A stretch of 64,000 bases of DNA from Bacteroidales bacterium (GCA_016936505.1 JAFGXS010000085.1:44334-108333); one strand, 5' to 3'. Positions 49,082 to 58,787 are shown, counted from the stretch's first letter. Numbers and translations are program-made. Notes: a model not told the origin generated them from the letters alone.

Positions 49082-49265
49082 GTTCTTCTCATTCATTACT
49101 TCTTTAAACTTATTATTTTAGAACCATTTTCAATAGTGATAAAAAACAATTTATAAACGGTTCTAAATACAATTTACTTGTTATTTTTTATCATTTTTAA
49201 CGGGTGGAAACTGATAAAAGTCCTACCTTTGAGCTCCGTTATTTGAACATTAAAAGATTTGTTTT

Positions 49266-50459
49266 ATGAACTTACATGAATATCAGGGGAAATCAATCTT
49301 GAAAGGCTATGGAGTATCTGTTCCTGTTGGAATTATAGCTAATTCGCCCGATGAAGCAGTTGAAGCTGCCAAAACAATTACAAAACAGACCGGTTCTGAT
49401 CGTTGGGCTGTTAAGGCTCAGATTCATGCCGGTGGCCGTGGTAAGGGCGGTGGTGTTAAAATTGCCAAATCTCTGGATGAAGTAAGAGACTATGCTGATC
49501 AGATTATTGGTATGAACCTGGTAACTCCTCAAACAAAAAAAGAAGGAAAACTGGTTCGTAAGGTTCTAATAGAACAAAACATTTATTATTCCGGACCTGA
49601 AGATGTAAAGGAATTTTACATGAGTATCCTGTTGAATCGTTCTGAAGGTAAGAATATGGTTATGTATTCACCCCGTGGAGGCATGGATATTGAAAAAGTG
49701 GCAGCAGAAACTCCTGATCAGATTTTTACTGAAACTATTGATCCTAAAGTAGGATTGCAAGGATTTCAGGCTCGTCAAATTGCTTTTAATCTTGGTTTAA
49801 GTGGAACCGCATTTAAAGAGATGGTGAAATTTGTGTCTTCTTTATACAAAGCTTATATTGGTTCAGATGCCAGTTTGTTTGAAATCAATCCTGTGATTAA
49901 AGCCGCTGATGGCCAGGTTTATGCAGCTGACTCAAAAGTAGTTGTTGATAATAACGCATTATTCCGCCACAAAGACATTGCTCAAATGCGCGATATTCTG
50001 GAAGAAGATCCTACAGAAGTTGAAGCCAGCCGTTTTGACCTGAACTTTGTTAAACTCGATGGTAATGTAGGATGTATGGTAAATGGCGCCGGTTTGGCTA
50101 TGGCTACTATGGATATTATTAAAATGTCAGGTGGCGATCCTGCAAACTTTTTAGATGTTGGTGGTACAGCTGATGCCAAAAGGGTAGAGCAGGCTTTCAG
50201 AATAATATTAAAAGATGAAAGTGTAAAAGCTATTCTGGTTAATATTTTTGGCGGTATTGTACGCTGTGATCGCGTGGCTCAGGGTATCGTTGATGCGTAC
50301 AAAAACATTGGAGAGATTAAAGTTCCTATTATTGTTCGTCTGCAGGGAACCAACGCAGAAGAAGGAAAAGAACTCATAGATAAATCTGGTTTAAAAGTTC
50401 ATTCTGCCATTCGTTTAGATGAAGCTGCCCAGCTTGTAAGCAAGGTCGTTAAAGCATAG
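49266..50459 (+). CDS. sucC: Succinyl-CoA synthetase (ADP-forming) beta subunit
   Basis: 'MNLHEYQGKSILKGYGVSVPVG', 'WAVKAQIHAGGRGKGGGVKIAKS', 'FLDVGGTADAKRVEQAFRIIL', 'ILVNIFGGIVRCDRVAQGIVDA'. Confidence 0.96.
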   Translation: MNLHEYQGKSILKGYGVSVPVGIIANSPDEAVEAAKTITKQTGSDRWAVKAQIHAGGRGKGGGVKIAKSLDEVRDYADQIIGMNLVTPQTKKEGKLVRKVLIEQNIYYSGPEDVKEFYMSILLNRSEGKNMVMYSPRGGMDIEKVAAETPDQIFTETIDPKVGLQGFQARQIAFNLGLSGTAFKEMVKFVSSLYKAYIGSDASLFEINPVIKAADGQVYAADSKVVVDNNALFRHKDIAQMRDILEEDPTEVEASRFDLNFVKLDGNVGCMVNGAGLAMATMDIIKMSGGDPANFLDVGGTADAKRVEQAFRIILKDESVKAILVNIFGGIVRCDRVAQGIVDAYKNIGEIKVPIIVRLQGTNAEEGKELIDKSGLKVHSAIRLDEAAQLVSKVVKA

Positions 50460-50481
50460 ATTTATTTTTGGAAATAGATTT

Positions 50482-50515
50482 GAGACCGCTCCAGTAAGGG
50501 GCGGTTTTCTTTTTT
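50482..50515 (+). terminator. Rho-independent terminator of sucC
   Basis: ACCGCTCC-AGTAA-GGGGCGGT stem followed by a T-rich tract. Confidence 0.75.
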
Positions 50516-50598
50516 TAATTCGGTTGAAAATTAGATAAAAGTGTCAGAATATCTTACAGATTTCTTTTTAACTTCGTAAAACAAAATCCTACCTTTGT

Positions 50599-51681
50599 AT
50601 GATGTATAATCAGACAGAAATAAATTCGAGTTACCTTGTAAATTATTGGATGGGAAACAAGGCTCTAACAGAGTCAGCTTCTTTATTGGATGATAATGCA
50701 GTTGTTTTTATTTTGGTCGATGAAATGACAGATAAAGCCTGTTTGCCGCTCTTGCAGGCAGTCTGGCCGCAGACAATAAATGCTCACATTGTAAGTATTA
50801 ATTCAGGTGAATTAAATAAGAACTTGGAAACAGTTGGAATTATCTGGGATTTTCTTACTGAACATCATGCCGACAGACACAGTGTGTTGGTTAATTTAGG
50901 TGGTGGTGTAATAACAGATATAGGTGGTTTTGCTGCAGCAGCCTATAAAAGAGGAATGCAGTTTGTTCATATTCCGACTACTTTATTAGCACAGGTTGAT
51001 GCGGCGATTGGTGGCAAAACAGGGGTTGATTTTAATGGTTTGAAAAATCATATCGGGTTTTTTAAAGATCCCAAAGCAGTGATTATTGATCCTGTTTTCT
51101 TGAATACATTAGATTCAAGGCAATGGCGATCAGGTTTTGCAGAGGTAATGAAGTATGGTTTGATCATGGACAGAGAACTTTGGGAATTGATAAAAATGCA
51201 GAATATAGAACAAATTGAGAGAGAAGCTTTGGAAGAAATGATTGTTCGTTCGGCAAAAAATAAAATAGAGATTGTTAAGGAAGATAGTCAGGAAAGTGGA
51301 CGGAGAAAAATTCTGAATTTTGGGCATACGCTAGGACATGCTCTTGAGACATATTTTCTGACTGCAGACAGACCAATAACGCATGGAGAGGCAGTTGCTG
51401 CAGGAATGATATGCGAATCGTGGATCTCTATGAAAATCTCAGGACTTGAACAGGATGAATTTACTGAGATTCAGAAGGTGATCGATAAAGTTTTTCCCCG
51501 ACTCAGGTTTACCGAAAATGAAATTCCTAGACTTTTGGATCTTACCCGACAGGATAAGAAAGCGCGTGGTGGAAAAATTCGTTACAGCCTGATTGATAAG
51601 ATTGGATCATCATTGTATGATATAGAAATATCGGATCAGATTGCCGAAGAGAGTCTTCGGTATTACATAGTAAATCAATAA
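50599..51681 (+). CDS. aroB: 3-dehydroquinate synthase
   Basis: 'VLVNLGGGVITDIGGFAAAAYKRGMQFVHIPTTLLAQVDAAIGGKTGVDFNGLKNHIGFF', 'LNFGHTLGHALE'. Confidence 0.95.
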   Translation: MMYNQTEINSSYLVNYWMGNKALTESASLLDDNAVVFILVDEMTDKACLPLLQAVWPQTINAHIVSINSGELNKNLETVGIIWDFLTEHHADRHSVLVNLGGGVITDIGGFAAAAYKRGMQFVHIPTTLLAQVDAAIGGKTGVDFNGLKNHIGFFKDPKAVIIDPVFLNTLDSRQWRSGFAEVMKYGLIMDRELWELIKMQNIEQIEREALEEMIVRSAKNKIEIVKEDSQESGRRKILNFGHTLGHALETYFLTADRPITHGEAVAAGMICESWISMKISGLEQDEFTEIQKVIDKVFPRLRFTENEIPRLLDLTRQDKKARGGKIRYSLIDKIGSSLYDIEISDQIAEESLRYYIVNQ

Positions 51682-51689
51682 ATGGACAA

Positions 51690-52946
51690 TTGATGAAGCA
51701 ATACAGGATCAAATTGAAAGAGGGAGTATTGCAGGGTGATGTAACACTCCCGTCATCCAAAAGTATAAGTAACAGACTCTTAATTATGCGGGCAATGGAA
51801 AAAAGTCTCGTGTGGTTTGATAATCTTTCTGAGGCAGACGATACTTATATGATGCGTTTATATCTGAGTTTTATCGGAACATGCTCCGATTCAAAAATTC
51901 CAATGATAGTGGATGCTAAGAATGCAGGAACAGTGTTTCGCTTTTTGACAGCTTTTTTAGCACAGAGGAAAGGAAAATGGTTACTAACCGGACTGGAACG
52001 AATGAAACAACGTCCTGTTAAAGATTTAGTTGATGCACTACGTGCTTTAGGAGCTGATATTCAATATACAGAAAAAGAGGGCTATCCTCCTTTAATGATT
52101 AATGGTACTCAATTATCCGGAAGTGAGGTTAAAATTAAAGCATCTGACAGCTCACAATTTGTTTCAGCTTTATTGTTGATAGCTCCTCATTTTAAGAATG
52201 GTTTACGCTTACAGCTGGATGGTGAGGTTGTTTCGTCGTCATACGTGAAAATGACCATTGAATTGATGAGGAATTTTGTGGTTGAAGTTGAAGAGAAAGG
52301 TAATGAGGTTATTGTTCATCCTGGTCGTTATCTTGTTAGAAAAATGATGGTTGAATCAGATTGGAGTTCTGCTGCTTTCTGGTATCAGATTGTGGCTTCT
52401 CAAAAAGGTTCTTCGTTGCGCTTGACTGGCCTTAGAGAAAAAAGTGTTCAGGGCGATCGTTTTTTAGTTGATGTGTTTGCCAGTTTGGGTGTAAAAACAG
52501 AATTTGTGGATAATGACATTATCATAACACAAGCAGGTAATCCCGAAAAGGAAATTGACTTTGATTTTTCATCAGCACCTGATATTGTGCCTTCGGTAAT
52601 GACCGCTTGCGCTGTTCTTAATGTAAAAGCACGATTCAGGGGAATAGAGCATTTAAGGATTAAAGAATCAGACCGTATAGGCGCTATGCAGGAAGAATTA
52701 GGTAAAATAGGTGTCGAGATCAAAAAAAATGGTAAAGCCTATGAACTCGTATCAGGTGGTACAATTCAGGAAAATTTGATTTTTAAAAGCCATGGTGATC
52801 ACCGCTTGGCTATGTGTCTGGCACCCATGGCTTTGCAATTTGGTCAGGTAAATATTAGTAATCCTGAGGTAGTATCAAAATCGTATCCTCATTTTTGGGA
52901 CGATTTGGAGCAATCAGGAATATTCGAAATTGATAAAGAAGTATAA
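51690..52946 (+). CDS. aroA: 3-phosphoshikimate 1-carboxyvinyltransferase (EPSP synthase)
   Basis: 'VTLPSSKSISNRLLIMRA', 'NAGTVFRFLTAFLA', 'SSQFVSALLLIAP', 'IKESDRIGAMQEELGKIG', 'SHGDHRLAMCLAPMAL'. Confidence 0.94.
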   Translation: MMKQYRIKLKEGVLQGDVTLPSSKSISNRLLIMRAMEKSLVWFDNLSEADDTYMMRLYLSFIGTCSDSKIPMIVDAKNAGTVFRFLTAFLAQRKGKWLLTGLERMKQRPVKDLVDALRALGADIQYTEKEGYPPLMINGTQLSGSEVKIKASDSSQFVSALLLIAPHFKNGLRLQLDGEVVSSSYVKMTIELMRNFVVEVEEKGNEVIVHPGRYLVRKMMVESDWSSAAFWYQIVASQKGSSLRLTGLREKSVQGDRFLVDVFASLGVKTEFVDNDIIITQAGNPEKEIDFDFSSAPDIVPSVMTACAVLNVKARFRGIEHLRIKESDRIGAMQEELGKIGVEIKKNGKAYELVSGGTIQENLIFKSHGDHRLAMCLAPMALQFGQVNISNPEVVSKSYPHFWDDLEQSGIFEIDKEV

Positions 52947-52966
52947 GACAGAGATAAATTGAAAAT

Positions 52967-53701
52967 ATGAAGAAAATAACCGAAGTTGATTTATTTATTC
53001 CCTGCTTTATTGATCAGGTGTATCCTCAAACGGCTTTCAATATGGTAAAATTGTTGGAGCATGCTGGTTTAAAAGTACACTATAATCCCAACCAAACCTG
53101 TTGTGGCCAGATGGCATTTAACAGCGGTTTTTGGAATGAAGCAAAGAAGTTAGGGGTGAAGTTTATGAATGACTTTTCTAATCAGAGAGTTGTTGTTGGT
53201 CCTTCGGCTAGTTGTATCGGTTACATCAGAAATAACTATCAGGAATTATTTCACAATACGTCCTATCATTTGGAATACAAGTATCTGAAAGATAATATTT
53301 ATGAAATTACTGATTTTCTGGTGAATGTGATGGGTAAAACAGATTTTGGTTCGGTGTTTGAACATAAGGTTACTTACCATGATTCTTGTGCAGCACTAAG
53401 GGAATATCAATTGAAAGATGAACCTCGAACTTTACTTAATAATGTTAAAGGACTGGAATTGGTTGAGATGAAAGACACCCATACTTGTTGTGGTTTTGGA
53501 GGAACCTTTTCTGTAAAATTTGAACCTATTTCAACCTCAATGGCTCAACAAAAAGTTGAAAATGCTTTGGAAACCGGTGCTGAATATATTGTTTCTACAG
53601 ATTCCTCGTGTTTGATGCATCAGTATGGTTACATAAAGAAACATAATTTACCAATTAAAGTCGCGCACATTGTAGATGTGCTGGCTTCAGGAATTGATTA
53701 A
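52967..53701 (+). CDS. (Fe-S)-binding CCG-domain protein, LutA/YkgE-like
   Basis: 'LFIPCFIDQVYPQTAFNMVKLLEHAGLKVHYNPNQTCCGQMAFNSGFW' and 'THTCCGFGGTFSVKFEPIS'. Confidence 0.92.
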   Translation: MKKITEVDLFIPCFIDQVYPQTAFNMVKLLEHAGLKVHYNPNQTCCGQMAFNSGFWNEAKKLGVKFMNDFSNQRVVVGPSASCIGYIRNNYQELFHNTSYHLEYKYLKDNIYEITDFLVNVMGKTDFGSVFEHKVTYHDSCAALREYQLKDEPRTLLNNVKGLELVEMKDTHTCCGFGGTFSVKFEPISTSMAQQKVENALETGAEYIVSTDSSCLMHQYGYIKKHNLPIKVAHIVDVLASGID

Positions 53702-53713
53702 AGTGAATGAATT

Positions 53714-54487
53714 ATGGATTTAAGAATAAAAGATCGGTATTTTTTGGTTGGAGGTGCAGGAAGTGGTTTTGGAAAGTCTGTTTCTTTGGCTTTGGCAGCT
53801 GAAGGAGCTAAAGTACTGGCTGTAAGCCGGACAAAGGAAAAACTGGAATCTCTTAAAAGCTTATTTCCAGAAAATATTGAGGTTTTACCTGCTGATTTAT
53901 CCGATTTGAGGGTGCATCAGGAAATAGAGAATTATTTTATTTCCAAACCATTGGCTGGTATTTTTGTAAATGCCGGGGGACCTCCGGCAGGGGGTGCATT
54001 TGACGTAACAATGGAGCAGTGGGACATGGCGTGGAATGTTGTGGTACGATGGAAAATTGCTTTGGTTCAAAGGCTCATCCCATTGATGGAGCAGAATCAC
54101 TACGGCAGGATCTTATTTCTTGAAAGTGTTTCTGTTAAACAACCGGTTCCTAATCTTATTTTGAGTAATTCTTTAAGGCCAGCTGTTGTCGGATACGCCA
54201 AAACATTGTCGCAGGAAGTAGCCTCAATAGGAATAACGGTAAATGTAATTGCCCCCGGGTTTCATGAAACCGCTGCAATGGATCGTATCTTTAAAAAGAA
54301 AATGGAATTGGAAGGAATTACAGAAGAAAAGGCTAAAGAATCTTTTACTAGAGAAATTCCTATGGGAACGATGGGCAATCCTGATGATTTAGCTTCATTG
54401 TCTGCCTGGCTGTTGTCACCTCATTCCACATATGTTACAGGACAAACCATTGCACATACCGGAGGTTCCGACAAAGGACTTCTTTAA
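53714..54487 (+). CDS. SDR-family oxidoreductase (non-canonical active site)
   Basis: 'YFLVGGAGSGFGKSVSLALAAEGAKVLAVSRT', 'FVNAGGPPAGG', 'VNVIAPGFHETAAMDR', 'SPHSTYVTGQTIAHTGG'. Confidence 0.9.
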   Translation: MDLRIKDRYFLVGGAGSGFGKSVSLALAAEGAKVLAVSRTKEKLESLKSLFPENIEVLPADLSDLRVHQEIENYFISKPLAGIFVNAGGPPAGGAFDVTMEQWDMAWNVVVRWKIALVQRLIPLMEQNHYGRILFLESVSVKQPVPNLILSNSLRPAVVGYAKTLSQEVASIGITVNVIAPGFHETAAMDRIFKKKMELEGITEEKAKESFTREIPMGTMGNPDDLASLSAWLLSPHSTYVTGQTIAHTGGSDKGLL

Positions 54488-54488
54488 G

Positions 54489-54977
54489 TTATTCTGATTC
54501 AATCCATTTACTGATTTTCTTTGATTCCGGTTTGACCCATGGGTTTATCATTTGTTCTAGCTCACCTTCTTTATTAATCAAGTATTTTTGAAAATTCCAT
54601 TTAACTATGGAATGTATTTTCCCATTATACTTTTTTGTGGTCAGCCATTGATAAATGGGGGCTTTGTCTTTTCCTTTTACCGATATTTTGGACATCATTG
54701 GGAAAGTTACACCATAATTCATATTACAGAAGGATTTGATCTCAGCATCGGTTCCTGGTTCCTGATGAGCAAAGTTGTTGGCCGGAAATCCAACGATAAT
54801 AAAATTATCGTTTTTGTATTTCTGGTATAAGGCTTCCAATGCTTTATATTGCGGTGTGAAACCACATTTGGAAGCTACATTAACGATCATTATTTTTTTT
54901 CCTTTGAGTTGCTCAAAAGAGAACTCATTTCCGTCAATATTTTTAACAGTAAATGAATAAATATTCTTAGTTTCCAT
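54489..54977 (-). CDS. Glutathione peroxidase (Cys type, no signal peptide)
   Basis: 'IVNVASKCGFTPQYKALEALYQKY', 'GFPANNFAHQEPGTDAEIKSFC', 'VKWNFQKYLIN'. Confidence 0.94.
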   Translation of the reverse strand: METKNIYSFTVKNIDGNEFSFEQLKGKKIMIVNVASKCGFTPQYKALEALYQKYKNDNFIIVGFPANNFAHQEPGTDAEIKSFCNMNYGVTFPMMSKISVKGKDKAPIYQWLTTKKYNGKIHSIVKWNFQKYLINKEGELEQMINPWVKPESKKISKWIESE

Positions 54978-54978
54978 C

Positions 54979-55518
54979 TTATTTTGCTTCTATCCAGTTA
55001 ATAATCTTTTTATTGTCAGGTTTAATCCAGGGGTCAAATACTTCAGCTAATGTTCCATCCCTGTTGATCAAGTATTTTTGAAAATTCCATTTTACAGTGG
55101 AGTTCATTTTTCCGTTTAGTTTCTTTTCGTTTAACCAATGGTAAAGAGGAGCCATGTCTTCACCTTTAACCGATATTTTTGACATCATTGGAAATGTTAC
55201 TCCGTAATTCAGTGTGCAAAATGATTTGATTTCAGCATCGGTTCCCGGTTCCTGATGTTTAAAATTATTTGCCGGAAAACCAATAATAATAAAACCATCA
55301 GCTTTGTATTTTTTATACAATGCTTCAAGAGCCTCGTATTGCGGAGTGAATCCGCACTTAGAAGCAACATTGACTATCATAACTTTTTTGCCTTTAAGCT
55401 GACTAAAAGCAAAGGGTTTGCCATCAATATCTTTTACTGTAAAACTGTAAATATTTTTTTGTGCAAATACATTAACTGTTGCAACTAAAGCAATTATTAA
55501 TACTGCTAATTTTTTCAT
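54979..55518 (-). CDS. Glutathione peroxidase (Cys type, N-terminal signal peptide)
   Basis: Signal peptide 'MKKLAVLIIALVATVNVFAQ', 'IVNVASKCGFTPQYEALEALYKKY', 'VKWNFQKYLIN'. Confidence 0.94.
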   Translation of the reverse strand: MKKLAVLIIALVATVNVFAQKNIYSFTVKDIDGKPFAFSQLKGKKVMIVNVASKCGFTPQYEALEALYKKYKADGFIIIGFPANNFKHQEPGTDAEIKSFCTLNYGVTFPMMSKISVKGEDMAPLYHWLNEKKLNGKMNSTVKWNFQKYLINRDGTLAEVFDPWIKPDNKKIINWIEAK

Positions 55519-55684
55519 AGGATGATGTTTTCTACAAATGTATTAAATTAAATATTTACATGCCAAATTAAGAACCTTATTATAGGGGCAAGAGCGAATC
55601 GTATAGTGAAAAATTTTATAAGATGTTAAAGAATGTTAAATTATTTTGTATCTTTTACAACCGTAACCCCAAAAATTAGAATCT

Positions 55685-56878
55685 ATGAAATCCGGACTAC
55701 AACCCATAAGATTTTTAAGCTTTTTTCAGCTTGTTTTTATCTTGTTGTTTATTATTTCTTGTAATGATTTTAATTATGATTCATCCGGTAATGAGCCGAT
55801 GAGCTTATCCGGAAAGTGGTCATTTCAGATATCACCAGATAAAAGTTATGAGGATACTTCAGTTTTACATGGTGTAAGTGCTACGCAAATACCCGAAGGA
55901 ACCTCAATCTATAGTGAAGTTTATTTATATGAAAATAAAGAACACGACATTTATGGTGAAACATGGGGATATAAGATTAAAGGAAAGCATATAGGAAACA
56001 ATGTAGAACTGTACTTGTATGAATATCCTGATGGTCTGTATAATTCAGATGTTCAAATAGAAGAAATGAACCTGTTTTCACATATGCAACTTATTGTAAA
56101 TGATTATGGAATTCTGGATGGTAGCGGTTTGTATATGCAGGACGAAAACAGGCCATGGACTTATGTGGATACCTATCTTGTAGAGGCAAATAAATTGAAT
56201 GAGATTTCAAATGCTCATTTGAAGACTTCTCTGAAAGAAGTACTATGTGATGTTGCCTCAACATTCTCTTCATTTGCTATTTCATACCTGACCGACGGTT
56301 ATTTTCGGCCAATGTCAAGTTGTTATGGACATAAAGACGGAGGTGGCTATTACGCGTTCGGACATGAAGGTCCCGGAAGTATTTTACCTGTTTATACTCA
56401 AACAGTATATGTTGCCTGGGAATGGTCGTGGTGTAAAGTAAGAAAATATGATTTTCAGATTAAGCTTGAAGGTGAGGCACTTGGTTATGAAATATTGAAA
56501 ACAACCATAAAAGAGAATGAACCCAACTTCAGAATTATTGAGAAATTGGGTTTTGATAGTTTTGAGAACTTTGAAGTAGCTTTAAATGATTTTCATGAAA
56601 AGTTTGGTGATTTTGCTATTTCAATGGCTTACGATACCTATACACACAATATCAGTCTTTATGTCAATCATGTTAGTGGAAGCGCTTTGGAATCAAGTGC
56701 ACATTCTTTGGTTCAAACTATAAGCGATAATCTGAAACCACATAGTAATGGTGTTAATGTTTATTCCGGGCACACTATTGAGGATTCGTGGCATATGAAA
56801 AGAAGTGATTTCGGGGTATGTAACTCAAAAATTATATTTGTTTATTTATTTGGAACCAATAATGTTTTGTATAATTAA
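55685..56878 (+). CDS. Putative lipoprotein of unknown function (397 aa)
   Basis: Lipobox-like 'VFILLFIISCNDFNYDSS'; no recognised domain. Confidence 0.75.
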   Translation: MKSGLQPIRFLSFFQLVFILLFIISCNDFNYDSSGNEPMSLSGKWSFQISPDKSYEDTSVLHGVSATQIPEGTSIYSEVYLYENKEHDIYGETWGYKIKGKHIGNNVELYLYEYPDGLYNSDVQIEEMNLFSHMQLIVNDYGILDGSGLYMQDENRPWTYVDTYLVEANKLNEISNAHLKTSLKEVLCDVASTFSSFAISYLTDGYFRPMSSCYGHKDGGGYYAFGHEGPGSILPVYTQTVYVAWEWSWCKVRKYDFQIKLEGEALGYEILKTTIKENEPNFRIIEKLGFDSFENFEVALNDFHEKFGDFAISMAYDTYTHNISLYVNHVSGSALESSAHSLVQTISDNLKPHSNGVNVYSGHTIEDSWHMKRSDFGVCNSKIIFVYLFGTNNVLYN

Positions 56879-57008
56879 TTGAAAATAAAAATACCAATAA
56901 TAAATCTTCTTTTCACAAATCTAAAAGATCATTTTTCGAACAGATCAATATTTAATATTTTAGAATAAGTATATTTGAACCAGTATTTATTAATTAAAAA
57001 AATCAATA

Positions 57009-57251
57009 ATGAAAAACATTCTTAAAACCATTGCTGTTATTACATTAGCTTTGTCAATTACCAGTTGTGCTACTTTATTTGGTGGAGAGGTAACTCCTTA
57101 TCAAAAAACAAAGCCTGCTCCGGGTCAGCCACAACGTGAGGTAAGAGTAGGCTTCTTAATTGCAGACATCGTAGTATTTCCATTGAGCCTGGTAGTCGAT
57201 TTTGCAACAGGGGCCATTTATAAACCGGTTCCTGCAAATACTGCCAGATAA
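57009..57251 (+). CDS. Small lipoprotein, YceK/YidQ-like
   Basis: 'LALSITSCATLFGG...VRVGFLIADIVVFPLSLVVDFATGAIYKP'. Confidence 0.8.
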   Translation: MKNILKTIAVITLALSITSCATLFGGEVTPYQKTKPAPGQPQREVRVGFLIADIVVFPLSLVVDFATGAIYKPVPANTAR

Positions 57252-57268
57252 TATTTAGATTGAAAAGT

Positions 57269-57296
57269 AAAACCCGGGAGATTTCCCGGGTTTTTT
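57269..57296 (+). terminator. Rho-independent terminator
   Basis: AAACCCGGGAGATTTCCCGGGTTTTTT. Confidence 0.85.
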
Positions 57297-57407
57297 ATTC
57301 ATAAATAAATGATAAACCGATAGTGTTCATATGTGTCAGCATTCATTTTTATTTACTTTTGCTTTTCTCATATTTTGTATGAAACCGTATTAAATGAGTA
57401 ATCAATT

Positions 57408-58739
57408 ATGCAAATATTTTCTCTCGTTAGAGGTAGCTTATTAAGGGCAGGAGCAACGTTAATATTGATGATTATGTTTAATGTTGCTAGTGCTCAGGAA
57501 GTTAATGTATTTTCTCTACAGGATTGTATCCATTTTGCTCTTAAAAACAGGGCTTCAATTCAAAATCAGCGATTAAATGAAAAACTGGTAAGAAAATCAA
57601 CGCAGGAAGTAAACAGCCAGTGGTTGCCTCAGGTTAGTGGTGGCGCAAAATATCAATACTCTATCAAGCGTCAGGTAATAATTATGGGCGATAATACAGT
57701 CTTTGTGGGATCACCTCAACAACTTCAGGCCTATGTTAATGTGAATCAAACTTTGTTTGATCCGGTTTTGATTGGTAATTCAAGTAGTGCCAGAATCAAT
57801 GAGATGCTTTCGGAACAAAATACCAAACTTTCTGAAATTGATTTGGTTGTACAGGTTGAAAAGGCATTTTATGGTGTTTTGGTTTTTAAGAAGCAATTGA
57901 AATTACTGGATGCAAATATTACAAGAACTGAAAAGTCGTTAATGGATACCCAATATCAGTATGAAAATGGATTGGCTCAGAAAGTGGATATTGACAGGAT
58001 AAGAGTTTTGGTAAATAATGCTGTTACTTCTAAGGCTAACGCTTTAAGAAACCTTACCATTATGATGCAATCGTTGAAGTATTATCTTGGAATGTCGGTT
58101 CATGATTCATTAAATATTTCTGGTTCAATTTCTGATAGTTTATTATCCATGCCAATATTAGCATCGGGTGACGATTTTTATAAAAACCGTGTCGAATACC
58201 AAAAGGCTCAAACAAATCTGGAAATGAGCAAGCTGCTTCAGGCTAATATTACCAAGTCATATTTACCAACATTATCAGCTTTCTATTATTTGTCGGCGCC
58301 GTTTAATGGTGATAATTTTAGTGGCTTGTTTGACAGGAAATTATATCCTTATTCATATGCCGGGCTACAGTTGAATATTCCTGTTTTCTCGGGTTTAAAG
58401 AAGCACTATCAATATCAGCAGGCAAAAATAAATACTGACATCTACAAAAATACATTAAGAGATACCAAAAATAGTATTGAACTTGAGTATAGTCAGTATT
58501 ACAAACAATTTGAAAATGATAGGGCAAATCTGATGACCCAGAAAAAGAACATAAATCTGGCAGAATTAAATTATAAAAATTTAAAATATCAATACGATAA
58601 TGGTGTTCAACCACTTATAGAAGTATTGAATGCAGAAACAACATTATTACAGGCACAGGATAATTATATCAATGCTTTATATCAGGCTTTGCTTAATAAA
58701 GTTGACCTTGAAAAAAGCCTGGGACTTATTAAATATTAA
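57408..58739 (+). CDS. TolC-family outer membrane efflux protein
   Basis: 'FSLQDCIHFALKNRASIQNQRL', 'YQYDNGVQPLIEVLNAETTLLQAQDNYINALYQALLNKVDLEKSLG'. Confidence 0.93.
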   Translation: MQIFSLVRGSLLRAGATLILMIMFNVASAQEVNVFSLQDCIHFALKNRASIQNQRLNEKLVRKSTQEVNSQWLPQVSGGAKYQYSIKRQVIIMGDNTVFVGSPQQLQAYVNVNQTLFDPVLIGNSSSARINEMLSEQNTKLSEIDLVVQVEKAFYGVLVFKKQLKLLDANITRTEKSLMDTQYQYENGLAQKVDIDRIRVLVNNAVTSKANALRNLTIMMQSLKYYLGMSVHDSLNISGSISDSLLSMPILASGDDFYKNRVEYQKAQTNLEMSKLLQANITKSYLPTLSAFYYLSAPFNGDNFSGLFDRKLYPYSYAGLQLNIPVFSGLKKHYQYQQAKINTDIYKNTLRDTKNSIELEYSQYYKQFENDRANLMTQKKNINLAELNYKNLKYQYDNGVQPLIEVLNAETTLLQAQDNYINALYQALLNKVDLEKSLGLIKY

Positions 58740-58787
58740 GATGGGTTAGTGATTATTAATAACAATCATTCAAATTAAAGATTTAAG

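Noticed and set aside
49266-50459. sucC without adjacent sucD
   Set aside because: Separated sucC/sucD loci are known in Bacteroidetes, so this is not unusual by itself.
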